Assembly: GCA_003255065.1 (NCBI GenBank)
Contig: QAOA01004976.1
Coordinates: 396,468 to 460,467 of the forward strand
DNA length: 64,000 bases
Reading direction: 5' to 3'
From: Cercis canadensis
Lineage: Eukaryota; Streptophyta; Magnoliopsida; Fabales; Fabaceae
Shown here: one piece after another, positions 11,472 through 22,401 of the stretch
Layout: the number at the start of each line of letters is the position of its first letter
Numbering within the stretch: the first letter of the stretch is position 1
Position numbers and translations under genes: made by a program
Notes under the pieces: model-generated
Databases searched by the model: none
What the model was told of the DNA's origin: nothing
The model's input: only the letters and a program-made list of their open reading frames with translations

Positions 11472-14400
11472 ATGAGAGATAGCTCAGTGTTAAGCATTTT
11501 AGTGTTCTTCCTCCTAATGGCCAATCCCTTGGTTGCTCCTTTATATGGTTCTCATTCCTTCTTAATTTAACTACCAATTTTTTTAAATTAATAACATTCT
11601 TACTGTTGGTAATTTATACTTTGTCTTTCTGTATTGCAGATGGACCCATTTATGACTCAACTGCTTACACTGAGGTATATATATAATATGAGTTTGGAGT
11701 TCAACTGGGATTCTTACTCTCAATTTTGTTTACAAGTCCAAAATTTACCTGTTTCCAGCTTATAAAATGCACTAATTTTTTTATGGCAGTGCAAAGCGCA
11801 GCCAGAGGAGGCACTTTACAGAGGAGGAATGTTAAAGAATGAGGGTCAGTGTCTTGAAGTTGAAGATAGCATTGGCTACTATATGCCTTCATTTGTGCTG
11901 AATAACCTCACTCAGGATCAGGACACCATCTACTGTTTCTCCAGTTGGGTTATCTTCTTAACACTCTTTCTGCTGCTTCATTTTTCTCAAAACCGCAGGC
12001 AGGTAAAGGTAGAAAAATAAAATATAGAATTCCGTTGCCGGGAATCGAACCCGGGTCTTTCGGGTGAGAGCCGAATATCCTAACCGACTAGACTACAACG
12101 GATTGCCTGGGATGTTGTCCCCAAAAGATATATTAATAGAATAATCCAGCCCATTGTCCAAAATTGTGGGCCTTCTGATTTTTTCGAGTTAATTAAAACA
12201 AGCTTGTTAAATTTAGGTATTGTAATGCACTGTTATGATGTTTTTGCCTAATTCTATTTTGTAGTTTGGGTGAGAATTGAAGGTGGAAGTTCAAGTTCAG
12301 CTCCAATAAGGGCAAGCCTGCAAACAGAAAACAAGACATATGATTGTATTGGGACTGTTTTGGCCAAGCGTGGATGCTGGTCATTTCTCAAGGGTGGATT
12401 TGTTCTTGATTCACCTTCTCATCAAGCCATACTCTTCTTTCAGGTAATTTTTCCTTTTCGATTTACTATTATTTCTTGTTAAACTCTCAAGCTTAGTGAT
12501 AGTTAGCTTCAATGACAAGATATTTGATTGTATTTCTTTGTTTTGTAATATCACAGAAAGCAGATGATACAGATATCGATATAGCCGTGGCTAGCCCATC
12601 TCTGCAGCCATTTACCATGGAGCAGTGGAGAATCAATCAACAGTATATAATTAACACTGTAAGTGCCATTAAATTTTTATGTTTTCTGCATAGCTTTCAG
12701 CAAGATAGTGGAATATCTTGTTCTTTCTTCTCCATATTCAAGTGACTAAACAAAACCCAAAAAAAGGCTAATAGTGTTACAAAGAATTCCATATATAAAT
12801 CACCAAAAAAAATCCAATTTTTAAAAGGTTAGTACTATGCTACAACCCTCTTAGAGGGAATGGCACTACACCCCCTTAGTTGGGAGGAATTTAATGAGAC
12901 TTACAATATGATTTTAGTGTCATTGAAAAAATCTTAAAAAATTGAGTTACACAGTATATGTCAGAATACACAATTCTTTATAAAATAAAGAACGACATAA
13001 TATAAAAAAAGTGCCAAAAAAGTAAACTTAAAAAAATTGTTTCATGACACATTTTCTTATATTGTGTAGTTCTTACATTTTATAAAGAATTACATATTTT
13101 GACACATATTATGTGATTCAATTTTTTGAGATCTTTGTAATGACATTAAAATTACTAAGTGGGTCCAACCTGAACCCACTCAACGGAAGGAGATTTAGTA
13201 TAGCTCTCACCTTTTTAAAAAGATTAAATCTCTGTTAAACAATTTCATTTGAGCAGAAAAAAAAAAAAGGGAAGTATATTTGCTAGAAAGTAGAAGAATT
13301 TGATTTTATTTTTTTTTCCCTATTAAATTTGACAGCAAAGAAAGCGTGCCGTGACAATTCATGCGGCAAATACAAAGGGGGAGAGATTGCAAGGAGCTGC
13401 GATTACTATAGAGCAGGTCTCAAAAGATTTCCCTTTTGGATCTGCAATAGCAAAGACCATTCTTGGCAATTTGCCCTATCAGGTTTGTCCATTGTATGAA
13501 CCAAGATATGTCATGAATTCAGTGTTGCAATTTCTGGTTAAAATCTGTGCTATTGTCCCTGCAGAATTGGTTTGTGAAGCGGTTTAATGCTGCAGTGTTT
13601 GAGAATGAGCTGAAATGGTATGCCACAGAGCCTCATCAAGGAAAGGTCAACTACACCATTGCAGACCAAATGCTTGAATTTGTTAGAGCAAACCAAATCA
13701 TAGCTAGAGGGCACAATATATTCTGGGAAGACCCCAAATACACACCAGCTTGGGTTGTTAACCTTAATGGGAAGCAACTACAATCTGCTGTCAACTCTCG
13801 AATACAAAGTCTAATGAGCAAATACAAAGAAGAATTCATACACTGGGATGTTAGTAATGAAATGCTTCATTTTGATTTCTACGAGCAGCGACTTGGACCC
13901 GATGCCACTCTGCATTTCTTTGACACAGCACATAAATCAGACCCCTTAGCAACCCTGTTTATGAACGATTTCAATGTGGTGGAAACTTGCAGTGATGCAA
14001 ATTCGACTGTTGATGCCTATATCTCACGGCTAAGAGAACTGGAACAGGGTGGTGTCTTTATGGACGGAATTGGCTTAGAGGGTCACTTTACAATACCAAA
14101 CCTTCCCCTTATGAGAGCAATCCTAGACAAATTGGCCACACTTGGCCTTCCAATCTGGCTTACTGAGGTTGATATCAGCAACACACTTGATAAATATAGC
14201 CAGGTGAGCTAGTCTAACTCTTGGAATATCAAAATAAAATTGGTATTTCACTAATTGAATTTCTTCTGTCTCATTTTTGTGTTTATAGGCTACCTATTTG
14301 GAGCAAGTATTGAGGGAAGGCTTCTCACACCCTTCTGTAAATGGGATAATGCTCTGGACTGCATTCCATCCTGAAGGGTGTTACCAAATGTGCCTCACTG

Positions 14401-14624
14401 ACAATAATTTCCAGAATCTCCCTGCAGGTGATGTGGTTGACAAGCTTCTTCAAGAATGGGAAACCACTGATATAGATGGCGTCACAGATGAGCATGGTTC
14501 CTATAGCTTCTACGGTTTCTTAGGAGAATATAGAGTTAATGTCAGATATGGCAACAGAACTGCAAATTCAACCTTCTCACTCTGTGGAGGTGAAGAAACT
14601 AGACATTTAACCATTCAACTGTGA
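11472..14624 (+). CDS. Secreted GH10 endo-1,4-beta-xylanase-like protein
   Basis: Predicted cell-wall glycoside hydrolase family 10 enzyme acting on xylan. Eight exons keep frame with GT-AG borders: 11472-11547, 11640-11674, 11790-11943, 12265-12443, 12557-12658, 13336-13482, 13565-14203, 14289-14624; the product is 555 aa. Residues 1-22 form a signal peptide with core LSILVFFLLMANPLVA. Residues about 35-180 resemble the CBM22-type carbohydrate-binding module of plant xylanases. The catalytic barrel spans roughly 210-490. The acid/base lies in HWDVSNE (E330) and the nucleophile in WLTEVDIS (E432). The conserved GHNIFW (280-285) and the C-terminal LWTAFHPEGCYQMCLTD are present. Both catalytic glutamates are intact, so activity is plausible. 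Intron 3 hosts an antisense tRNA gene and intron 5 a MITE. Exon 3 is the least certain joint: the donor after TCC A gives Ile-Trp across the splice. Confidence 0.9.
12030..12102 (-). tRNA. tRNA-Glu (anticodon CTC)
   Basis: On the minus strand the sequence begins TCCGTTGTAGTCTAGTTGG and folds as a standard tRNA. The acceptor stem pairs TCCGTTG with CAACGGA. The anticodon arm is TTCGG-CTCTCAC-CCGAA with anticodon CTC, which reads GAG (Glu). The T arm contains GGTTCGAATCC. Length is 73 nt without encoded CCA, and there is no intron. Downstream on the minus strand a T-rich run (12012-12022) can act as a Pol III terminator. It lies antisense inside intron 3 of the GH10 gene. Confidence 0.95.
12827..13211. 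mobile_element. Mutator-like fold-back MITE in GH10 intron 5
   Basis: A 385-bp element flanked by a perfect 9-bp duplication TTTTTAAAA (12818-12826 and 13212-13220). The termini are related inverted repeats (GGTTAGTACTATGC and reverse complement GGTGAGAGCTATAC), and the interior arms are also inverted, around TTCTTTATAAAATA. A 9-bp target duplication fits the Mutator superfamily. It lies wholly inside intron 5 (12659-13335). Sister copies are at 14991-15381 and, degraded, near 9.2-9.9 kb. Confidence 0.75.
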
Positions 14625-14990
14625 CTCATGATTTTCATTATTATAGTCATGTAATAACAGCTTAATTCTTAAGTTATTACCTCCATATATGCAGTAATTG
14701 GCATGATACAGTTCTTAAGTTTAAGTTTTATCATTTCAAGCTGTAAGAATCTTGAAGCACAAAACCAGGAAAATTTCTAAGGCAAGCACCAAATAAATGT
14801 GTATCATTGAATGAAACACTACTATTCAAGCCAAAAATACTGCACCAAAACAAAACAGTCCAAAACAGAATCCTTGAATTAGAATCTTAAATGAATGAAT
14901 AAACGTCAGTAACGATAGTTTTTCCTTTCAAAGAGGGGACCAAATAATCAAACTAGCTTTTGGAAAAATTCCCTTATACGTTTACTTTAA
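14625..14990. other. 3' region of the GH10 gene
   Basis: Likely holds the GH10 3' UTR and the start of intergenic DNA. No other feature is recognised. Confidence 0.4.
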
Positions 14991-15381
14991 GGTGAGCACT
15001 ATGCGAGGGGTAGTACTAGTCTCCCCTAAGTTGGGTGGATTCGAGTGGGACCCATCCAATAATTTTGGTGTTATTGCAAAGATCTCAAAAAATTGAATCA
15101 CCCAGTATGTGTCAGAACACACAATTTTTTATAAAATGCAAGAATAACACGATATAAAAAAAAGTGACAAGAAATGACTTTTTTAGATTACTTTTTGACA
15201 TGTTTTATTATATTATGTTGTTATTACATTTTATAAAAAAAATTATGTGTTCTTGCACATATTGGGTGACTTAATTTTTCGAGATATTCACAATAACACT
15301 AAAATCACATTATAAGTCACACTGAATCTCATCTAACTGAGAGGGGAGTAATGCTACCTCTCTAAAAGAAGGAAGTAGCCC
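14991..15381. mobile_element. Mutator-like fold-back MITE
   Basis: Second member of the family found in GH10 intron 5. It is 391 bp and flanked by a perfect 9-bp duplication TTACTTTAA (14982-14990 and 15382-15390). The left end GGTGAGCACTATGC matches the left end of the first copy. The interior shows the same inverted core. No coding capacity. Confidence 0.75.
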
Positions 15382-15633
15382 TTACTTTAAATTCATGAAA
15401 GAAGCGAGTTTTATTACTGAGCATACTGTATATTGCCAAGGTTGTGTTCGAGGTCCTTGAAATTAGATCCATTTTCTTTTTTATTTAAAAGAAGAAGAAG
15501 AAGAAGAAAAGTTTCAGATTTCTTTGTAATGATCCAAACGAAAATGATTTAACTGAAACAGGGCATTACAAATAAGTAAAGCTAAAGTCCAAATGCATGC
15601 AATGTAAAGAGGATTGTGAGCCTAACAAAACAA

Positions 15634-15770
15634 TGTCAACTTCACCATTCATGACAAGATGCTGCAATTGGTTAGAGAAAACCAATTACAGAATACAAAT
15701 AATGTCTGATGAGCAAATACAAAGAAGAATTCATACACTGGAATGTGTTAAAATGAATTGCTTCATGTTG
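15634..15770 (+). pseudogene. GH10 xylanase gene relic
   Basis: Matches two separated parts of exon 7 of the GH10 gene 2 kb upstream. Bases 15634-15690 read as VNFTIHDKMLQLVRENQ, parallel to VNYTIADQMLEFVRANQ. After an internal deletion, 15707-15770 read LMSKYKEEFIHW followed by a stop codon where the active-site segment should continue. The rest of the gene is missing. This is the remnant of a tandem xylanase copy and cannot encode an enzyme. Confidence 0.8.
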
Positions 15771-17020
15771 TGTTAAAATGAAGACATGAAATCTTGATGG
15801 GATTTGGTACCTGTTTTATGCCAGAAATATGAACAACAACAGGGCCCACATACTTTGCATAATACACTTACTTTGATTAAACACACCAATAATTTCAATG
15901 AGATGGTTATTAAAAGGAATATAATCTGCCAAAAGTACAGAGAATTAGCCAGAACTTGTAGTTTCAATTTCCTTAGCTATAGTGAAGTGGCTTATATATA
16001 GCAAAAAGAGTTATCAAAACTAACTAATGACATGTTAAACACAACCAAATTGTTGATCAGGCAAATTAACTAACAAAATATACATTAACAAACTATTTAT
16101 TAAAATAATATATTTTTAATTATTTTATTCATGTGATACAAACAAAATGAGCCACGTTGCTTTGTAAATATCGTGACATCTTTTTCTACGTGCCTATCAA
16201 ACAAATCTGAGTCTATGCTTACATCAATTACATAATCAAATACCACATAATCTTAAGTTAGTCAAAAAAATGTATATATATATTCACAAATCACAATACC
16301 TTGGAAGTAGGTCATCTATATTTTAAGAATCTGGACCACAGGATCCTTCTTTTTGAAAATTGCTGAAGAAAAGTCCCAAAAGAACATAATTACGACAAAG
16401 ATTAGACGCATGACAATTAAGAATAACTTATAGTTTCAGCAAGATATGATTTCCTAATTGACAATTAAGATCTAATTTCTGTGTTAAATAATTACACATG
16501 TGTTGCAATTAATTTTATTCTACATCTTACTTTCCCTTGCAGGCAAGGACACAAATTTTCAATCATCGTTGACTAAATGTGAGAAATCATACTTCCATTG
16601 CAAACAAAAGGCAAAAGCCTAGTAAACTACTTGAGAGACCCGCAAAGTGAAGTGAACCCTACCTCTCTCTTTGCATAGTATTCCCACTATCTCTCTCTTT
16701 TCAGGAAAACCTTTCCCTTCTCTCTTTGCATTGCTACAGAACTACGTTGCTTTAAACTCCACAATCATAGAACCTCGAAAAGCTTTGTTGGGAGAGATAA
16801 ACAACACTATTGGCAAGATTAATATACTAATAATAAACAGTTAAATCTATGAAAGATTAAATTTTTTTCCCGGAGAATCTTGAAGTGGGTGGTTTACAAT
16901 CAGGAATAATCTGTCAGCTTTACCGACAAAGCCAAAATTCAAGAACCCATCAAGTCCGCAAATCCAAAACCCATTTACATTTAACAAAGCAAAAGGCAAT
17001 GAGAATTCTGCAGCAGCCAG
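15771..17020. other. Tail-to-tail intergenic region
   Basis: Separates the convergent GH10 (+) and thaumatin-like (-) genes. Bases about 16040-16200 are similar to the sequence surrounding the MITE and hairpin at 21.9-22.45 kb, including TAACAAAATATA and TGTAAATAnCGTGACATC blocks, so the two are copies of a dispersed repeat. No gene is seen. Confidence 0.45.
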
Positions 17021-18640
17021 CTAAAGCAAGGAGAGAATAAGGAAAAGGCTAGCAGTGATCTCCGTAAACGCAGATTGTAGAGCAGAAAGGGACACTCTCC
17101 TAGGTGAGTCTCCCATGGCCAAACCAGCTAGGTATGACCCATCAGCTAGCATAGTCTCTCCTGATACTGAACTTGACCCTGACCCAGCAACCGAATACCC
17201 AAGGCCAGGATCCGTACCCGTACCCATACCCATACCCGTCCCTATCCCTGTCACTGACCCTTGTCCTTGTGATGTTGTTGAGGTCATGGGCGTGGGATCT
17301 CTTGAAGATTTCCGACTGCAAAACCAAACGTTGAGACAATCATTGATTTTATTTACTCATAGATTAAATTATTGGTCAGATTCCTGTCAATCTGAATAAG
17401 TTACATACTCATCATTAAAGGCAAAACCACTAACCAAAATTAAGACCCACTTATTCTAACTAACAAATAATTATAAACATGACCATAGAAAAGTTAAACT
17501 TTGGCCGTATGGCACAGCCATTAGTCACCTACTACTGGCCATTACATTTACGCAAGAACAATAGACTCAAAACTGAATATCAGAGTGAAGATTCCGTTAA
17601 AAATTTCACTTTCAGAAACGCATCCTATATAGAAACAGAACAATCACAGATGGATACCTTAAAATGAGTCAATTTAGTGGTAATTGAACATTATATTATA
17701 TGATCAGCAAAGTTAGTAAAGTTAGGAGAGAAACAGAAGAATACAAACCAATGAATGGTTCTGTAACATAGAAAAGGTGTCGTCTTTACCTTGGAGAAGA
17801 TGGACAGAAGGTCACTGTATAATCAGCACCGGCACAAGTGAATGTACTCGTAGCATCATCGTAGGCGTAGCTATACGATCTGGGGCATGCAGCCTTGAAC
17901 ATCTCCGAATATACAGACGGCTGACATGTCGCCGGTGAACTATACGCGCCGCTGCAACAGTACTCTGGGCTACCAAAAGCCTCACACGCGCTCTTGCACG
18001 CGTCCCCGTCCCCTACTTTCAACTCTGTTGGGCATTGCTGGTTCAGATCCGAGGTACACCCAGTCGAAGCGCAGAGACCGGACCCGCCGGTCCCTTCCAC
18101 GATCATTGGAAGGTTATAGCCATCAACGAGGCTGACGTCGTAAAAGTCTTGGCCGCCGGTGCCAAGAGTGAACTCGGCAAGAGTAGCAGGTGGCGCTGCT
18201 CCGGCACCATTGCACTCGACCTGACTGGAGCCACAGTCGCCGGTGAGACATGACCCTGAACCGGATCCGTCGAAATTACAACCCGTTCGACCCCAGAATC
18301 GGCCGGACCACCCGGTTGGTGCTTGAAATGAACGCGAAGTGTCTTTTGGGAGCTCGAATCCGGTGCTGTCGAGCGTTGGGGTTCCGGCATTTGCAAGAAT
18401 GCCTGGCCACACTGTGTACTCGCATCTGTTTACAAATGTAAAGGTAGTACCCAGAACACCTGAGAAGACGAGGAAAAAACGTTTAACTGTTTCTCTGGCA
18501 AAACCAGAAACGCCGACAGAAAACAAGAGCAAACCCAAGAAGCAGAATCAAAGAAAGACTGCGTTTTTACCTCCAGGAGTGACAATGAGCAGAGCACAGC
18601 TAAGAATGAGAGTGAAATAGAACCACGCGAAGGGATCCAT
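17021..18640 (-). CDS. Thaumatin-like protein (PR-5 family) with GPI-type tail
   Basis: Predicted secreted thaumatin-like protein, 344 aa, from exons 18640-18571, 18459-17790 and 17315-17021. Exon 1 gives a signal peptide (core FYFTLILSCALLIVTPG). Exon 2 gives the whole thaumatin domain with all 16 conserved cysteines, the signature SCLTGDCGSSQVEC and the acidic-cleft segment DFYDVSLVDGYNLPM. Exon 3 adds a Ser/Thr/Gly-rich linker with GTGMGMGTGT repeats and a hydrophobic end (ITASLFLILSLL), as expected for a GPI-anchor signal. The exon 2 donor overlaps an in-frame TAA, so unspliced RNA would end at about residue 247 as a soluble form. Family members include defence proteins with glucan-binding or antifungal activity, but the role of this one is not shown by sequence. 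A paralog lies at 26.8-28.9 kb in the same orientation. Confidence 0.9.
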
Positions 18641-19620
18641 GAGGATGTGGTGCTAGTTGCGTTTCTTTTTTTCCCGTAGTTCTGTCCTATTTCCCAGTTA
18701 ATGGGATTCTGAGCCAAGGCAGAAGAGTTGGTGAGTGGTGAGGAATGGGTGTGTTGGGTTAAAATGTAGTATTTTAATGGTTTAGAACTTTGCTTTGAGT
18801 TCCTCAATGGTGAGCTGAGATGGTGATAGTGGGAAGAGATGACAATGTTGGTTGGCAATGGTACTGAGGATTCCCAAATGGACAAGGGTTTGGACGCTCA
18901 GTACCATAAAACGACGAAAGTGTGTTCAGGAAAAAGCATAGGTAGGAGACAGCAGAGTTATCAACGAGGAGGGAAAAGCAAGGACGTATCCCCAAATTAA
19001 TAAAAAAAATAACAGTAACTTGATCATAATTAATGGTTTTCCTACCTCCATTCCCTTCTCAGTATAGTTATAGGCTTATAGGTCTGTTTGATTTTAATTT
19101 TTAAAAATTGTTTTTTTCTAAAATATTAAAATAAAAAAAATTGTTTGATTGAGTTATTTTTATTTATAAGTTTTAAAATTTTATTTTTAAACTTATTTTT
19201 ATTCTCAAAACAAATAAAAGGCAAAAAATATATTACTTTTATTAATAACATAATAATAATTATCAAACAAATTTTTTTATACTTTTATTTTATAAAATAA
19301 TTTTTAAAAATAAAAACAGAAACAAACACACTATAATTTGTGGGTTGTTGCAAGACCTAATAAAATTAATATTTGATTTTGTTGTTAGTGTGAAAAATTG
19401 TGTTAATCAAATACTTATACAGATAATAAAATTTGAGCTTAATTAAGATAATGTTGTCTTGTCGTCATATAAATATAAGGATATTGAGAATAATATAAGA
19501 TTACAAAATAAGTTGTATGCTAACATGTCAAATAATCTAAGTTATGCTACATGTCTAGTCTTTAAAATGAATAGAATATGAACAATTGAAATCCCCTTTC
19601 CTGCTGCTACATTGAAGTAA
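18641..19620. other. Upstream region of the first thaumatin-like gene
   Basis: Includes the promoter and 5' UTR of the minus-strand thaumatin-like gene (roughly 18641-19000), then very AT-rich DNA. No TATA box can be assigned with confidence and no other gene is seen. Confidence 0.35.
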
Positions 19621-19627
19621 AAAAGCC

Positions 19628-20140
19628 ATGGTGCACGTATGCAAGAATGTGTTTCTAGTTAAGAAGGAGATTCAAGGCAGGGAAGTGAGGTGGGTCTATT
19701 GGCAAGCTCCAAATACAGACACAATGAAGCTTAATGTTGATGGCAGCAGCTTGGGAAACCTAGGGAGATCAAGTTTTGGGGGTATTATCCGAGTTAATAA
19801 TAGGGGTTGTGGCATGGGGGATTTTGTGGTTATATTGGAGTTGGCACTAATCTTAAAGTTGAGCTTATTGCTATCAAGAATGGTTTGCGAGTGTGCTGGG
19901 AAAAAGGTGTAATGCACTTTGTCTATGAATCAGATTCCCTAGAGGCGATTATGTTGATAAAAATTGGGGATGCCAAATTTCAATGGTATGTGTGGATTAT
20001 TAGTGATATTAAACACCTTTTGAGAAGAGATTAGCAAGTGTAAGTGTCACACATGTTGAAAGAAGCCAATTAAAGAGTTGATTTCATGGCTAAAAGAGGA
20101 GCAAGATGGCATAAAGATTGGTATTTTTATGAACAATAGG
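19628..20140 (+). pseudogene. Retrotransposon-type RNase H domain relic
   Basis: Resembles the RNase H-like domain that follows reverse transcriptase in plant LINE-type elements. One frame reads TMKLNVDGSSLGNLGRSSFG and GGIIRVNNRG. After a frameshift near 19815-19850 a second frame continues KVELIAIKNGLRVCWEKG and FVYESDSLEAIMLI. After a further stop at 20032, VDFMAKRGARWHKDWYF is readable. The expected catalytic order D (in VDGS), E (in KVELIAI), D (in ESDS) is present but split between frames. No reverse transcriptase precedes it, so it is a dead fragment. Confidence 0.7.
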
Positions 20141-20237
20141 TGCTAGTAACTTTATTGGCAAATAGGATAGCTGTGACTTTTTTTAGATTGTAGTATTTTT
20201 TTTTCCTTGTATTAAGAAGGTATGTGATATTTTTTTA

Positions 20238-20793
20238 GGCCTAATTGCAATTTTGGTCCTCCTATTTTAACCACTTGAACGCTTTGGTTCTCCTTATTTA
20301 AAAATAAACTATTGAGTCCCTCTATATTCATAAAATGTACAAGTTTAGTCCATTTATTTTTAAGTCAAAATTCTTAGGTTTATTTCAAGGTTTAAAGTTC
20401 TCTGATTCATAATCTCACCGTTCAGATTCAATAGCTATGTCTTGTGAATCTTCTCATTAAATTTCACCTCGATCTAATGGTGAATAAACCTAAATTTTTG
20501 GTTAGATGAAAATTTATGATTTTGGTATTTTGTGTTAAGTTTCACCGTTAGATCGAGCTTAAATTTAGTGAGGAGGTTCACAAGATGTAGCACTTCAATC
20601 TGAACGATGAGATTATGAATCAGAGAACTTTACACCTTAAAATAAACTTAAGAATTTTGACTTAAAGATAAATATACTAAACTTNAACTTGTACATTTTA
20701 TAAATATTGAGGAACTCAATAGTTCATTTTTAAAGAAGGGGGACCAAAACGTTCAAGTGATTAAAATAGGAGAACCAAAATTGTAATTAAACC
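20238..20793. mobile_element. Long fold-back element (Mutator-like), copy 1
   Basis: A 556-bp nearly full-length inverted repeat flanked by a perfect 9-bp duplication ATTTTTTTA (20229-20237 and 20794-20802). Ends are GGCCTAATTGCAATTTTGG and its inverse. Each arm is about 270 bases and carries the AACTATTGAGTCCCTCTATA and ACCGTTAGATCGAGCT motifs. A single N at 20685 lies in the right arm. No coding sequence. Further copies are at 54.4, 61.4 and 62.8 kb, with partial ones at 33.3 and 63.4 kb. Confidence 0.85.
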
Positions 20794-20802
20794 ATTTTTT
20801 TA

Positions 20803-21965
20803 ACTTGACAGCACCACACCTATTGATATAAAAAGTAATTAATTTTAATCGTTAAAAATAAACGTTTAAAATTAAATACTTCTATATCAACGACTATAGT
20901 ATTATTACATCAAAAAATTATCTCATATTTTCTTGGCATAGTAAAATCTCCATACTACATCAAGAAACTTTTTTTATCTACTTGAATTTTATAAAAAAAA
21001 AATCTAAAATAATTATTTAATAATTAAAAAAACTCATTTTTTTCACTTAATTATGATTAAATAATTATTTAATATTTAAAAATTATTTTTTTGCCCCATC
21101 AACATAATAATAATAATAATAAATTATTTTTTTTGTATCACGTTAACATTAGGTTAACTAATGTAAAAATTAAAACTGATAAATTCAATAAAACACAAAA
21201 ATTAAATTATTTATTTTTAAAAATAAGAGATTAAACTCATAAAAATTAATAAAACAGCAGAATTAAAACTATGGATATATATATATATATATTAGTAGTA
21301 ATGGCTACTGAGTAAAACACGGAAGCACAGTACTAGGCATTAGGTGCACAATAAAGTCAGAAAAGGTAATAAAACTGCGACAGTGATTGGGTTGGGCCCA
21401 TCAAATAGAAATAGTTCCTCCATTTCGTGAGGAAACATGGTTCCCTTTTTTCTTAAACATCTATTATGTTACAATCACAGAACCATTTTATCATAGAAGA
21501 GATGGAACCACGTCACTCTTTCTAATCTGAGATGGAAGCCAAGTGGAGAAACTGCAATAGCGGATGCTTCCACGTAAGAATTAGATGGCCGATATTTTTA
21601 TGCCACGTGGAAGGAAGAGCAAGGGTACTTCCATTGCAATTATGGCAAAAGCATTGGATTCCATTATCATTTCTCTTCTTTTCATGGTCGAGCTTGTCAT
21701 CCCAACCTCAATAACAAATGGATCACACGTGAATGGAATTCTGAAATACACTTTTTTCGTAAATTTAAAAAGGTATAATTGTTAATTTATTTGTTTTAAG
21801 AGGGGTAGAAATTAAAATAAAAAATGGATGGTAATATATGAGTTTTTAAAGTTTGAATTTATCTTTCATTTTCACATAATGTAACAATAAAAAAAAGTCC
21901 ACATTATATATGAACTTCTTTATGTAAGTTAGGCAAATTGTCTAACAAAATATATGTTAAAAAAT
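20803..21965. other. AT-rich intergenic DNA
   Basis: No gene recognised. A TA microsatellite sits near 21273-21291. Short open frames at 21532-21785 show no family similarity. From about 21940 the dispersed repeat shared with 16.04-16.2 kb begins. Confidence 0.35.
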
Positions 21966-22177
21966 GGAGATTCTATGATACTACATGAGTATGTCATACT
22001 ACACTGACGTGTCAAATATATATAATTTTTATATTTTATTATATATAAAATATAATTTATTTAATTTTTTAAACAAACTTAAAAATAGTTAACTTGTACA
22101 CATGTTATTTATTTATTAGTTATTCTTATATAGTATGACATACTACATAAATACTAAAAGTATCTAAGAAACCTCCT
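21966..22177. mobile_element. 212-bp MITE of the GTATGTCATAC family
   Basis: Flanked by a perfect 9-bp duplication TTAAAAAAT (21957-21965 and 22178-22186). Ends GGAGATTCTATGATACT and, inverted, GGAGGTTTCTTAGATACT form the terminal repeats. Internal GTATGTCATACTAC and GTAGTATGACATAC blocks are also inverted. Related copies lie near 9.5, 32.6 and 55.9 kb. It is inserted into the dispersed repeat also found near 16.04-16.2 kb, where the insertion is absent. Confidence 0.8.
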
Positions 22178-22279
22178 TTAAAAAATTATTTACTAAAATA
22201 AAATACTGTATAAAATATTTATTAAAATAATATACTTTCAATTATTTTATTCATAAGATATAGATAAAATAAGTTATAC

Positions 22280-22401
22280 TACTTTGTAAATAACATGACT
22301 CCAAGGGTCATGCTATTTTGAAGTAGCATAACTCTATTTTGAAATAGAGTTACACTATTTTAAAGTAGCGTAACCCTTAAAATCATGTTATTTACAAAGT
22401 A
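22280..22401. repeat. Near-perfect 60-bp-arm hairpin
   Basis: Bases 22280-22340 and 22342-22401 are inverted copies with few mismatches; both contain ACTTTGTAAATAACATGA and AACTCTATTT. The loop is almost zero. The related sequence near 16.04-16.2 kb lacks the hairpin, so the inverted arms arose in this copy or were lost in the other. Confidence 0.75.
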
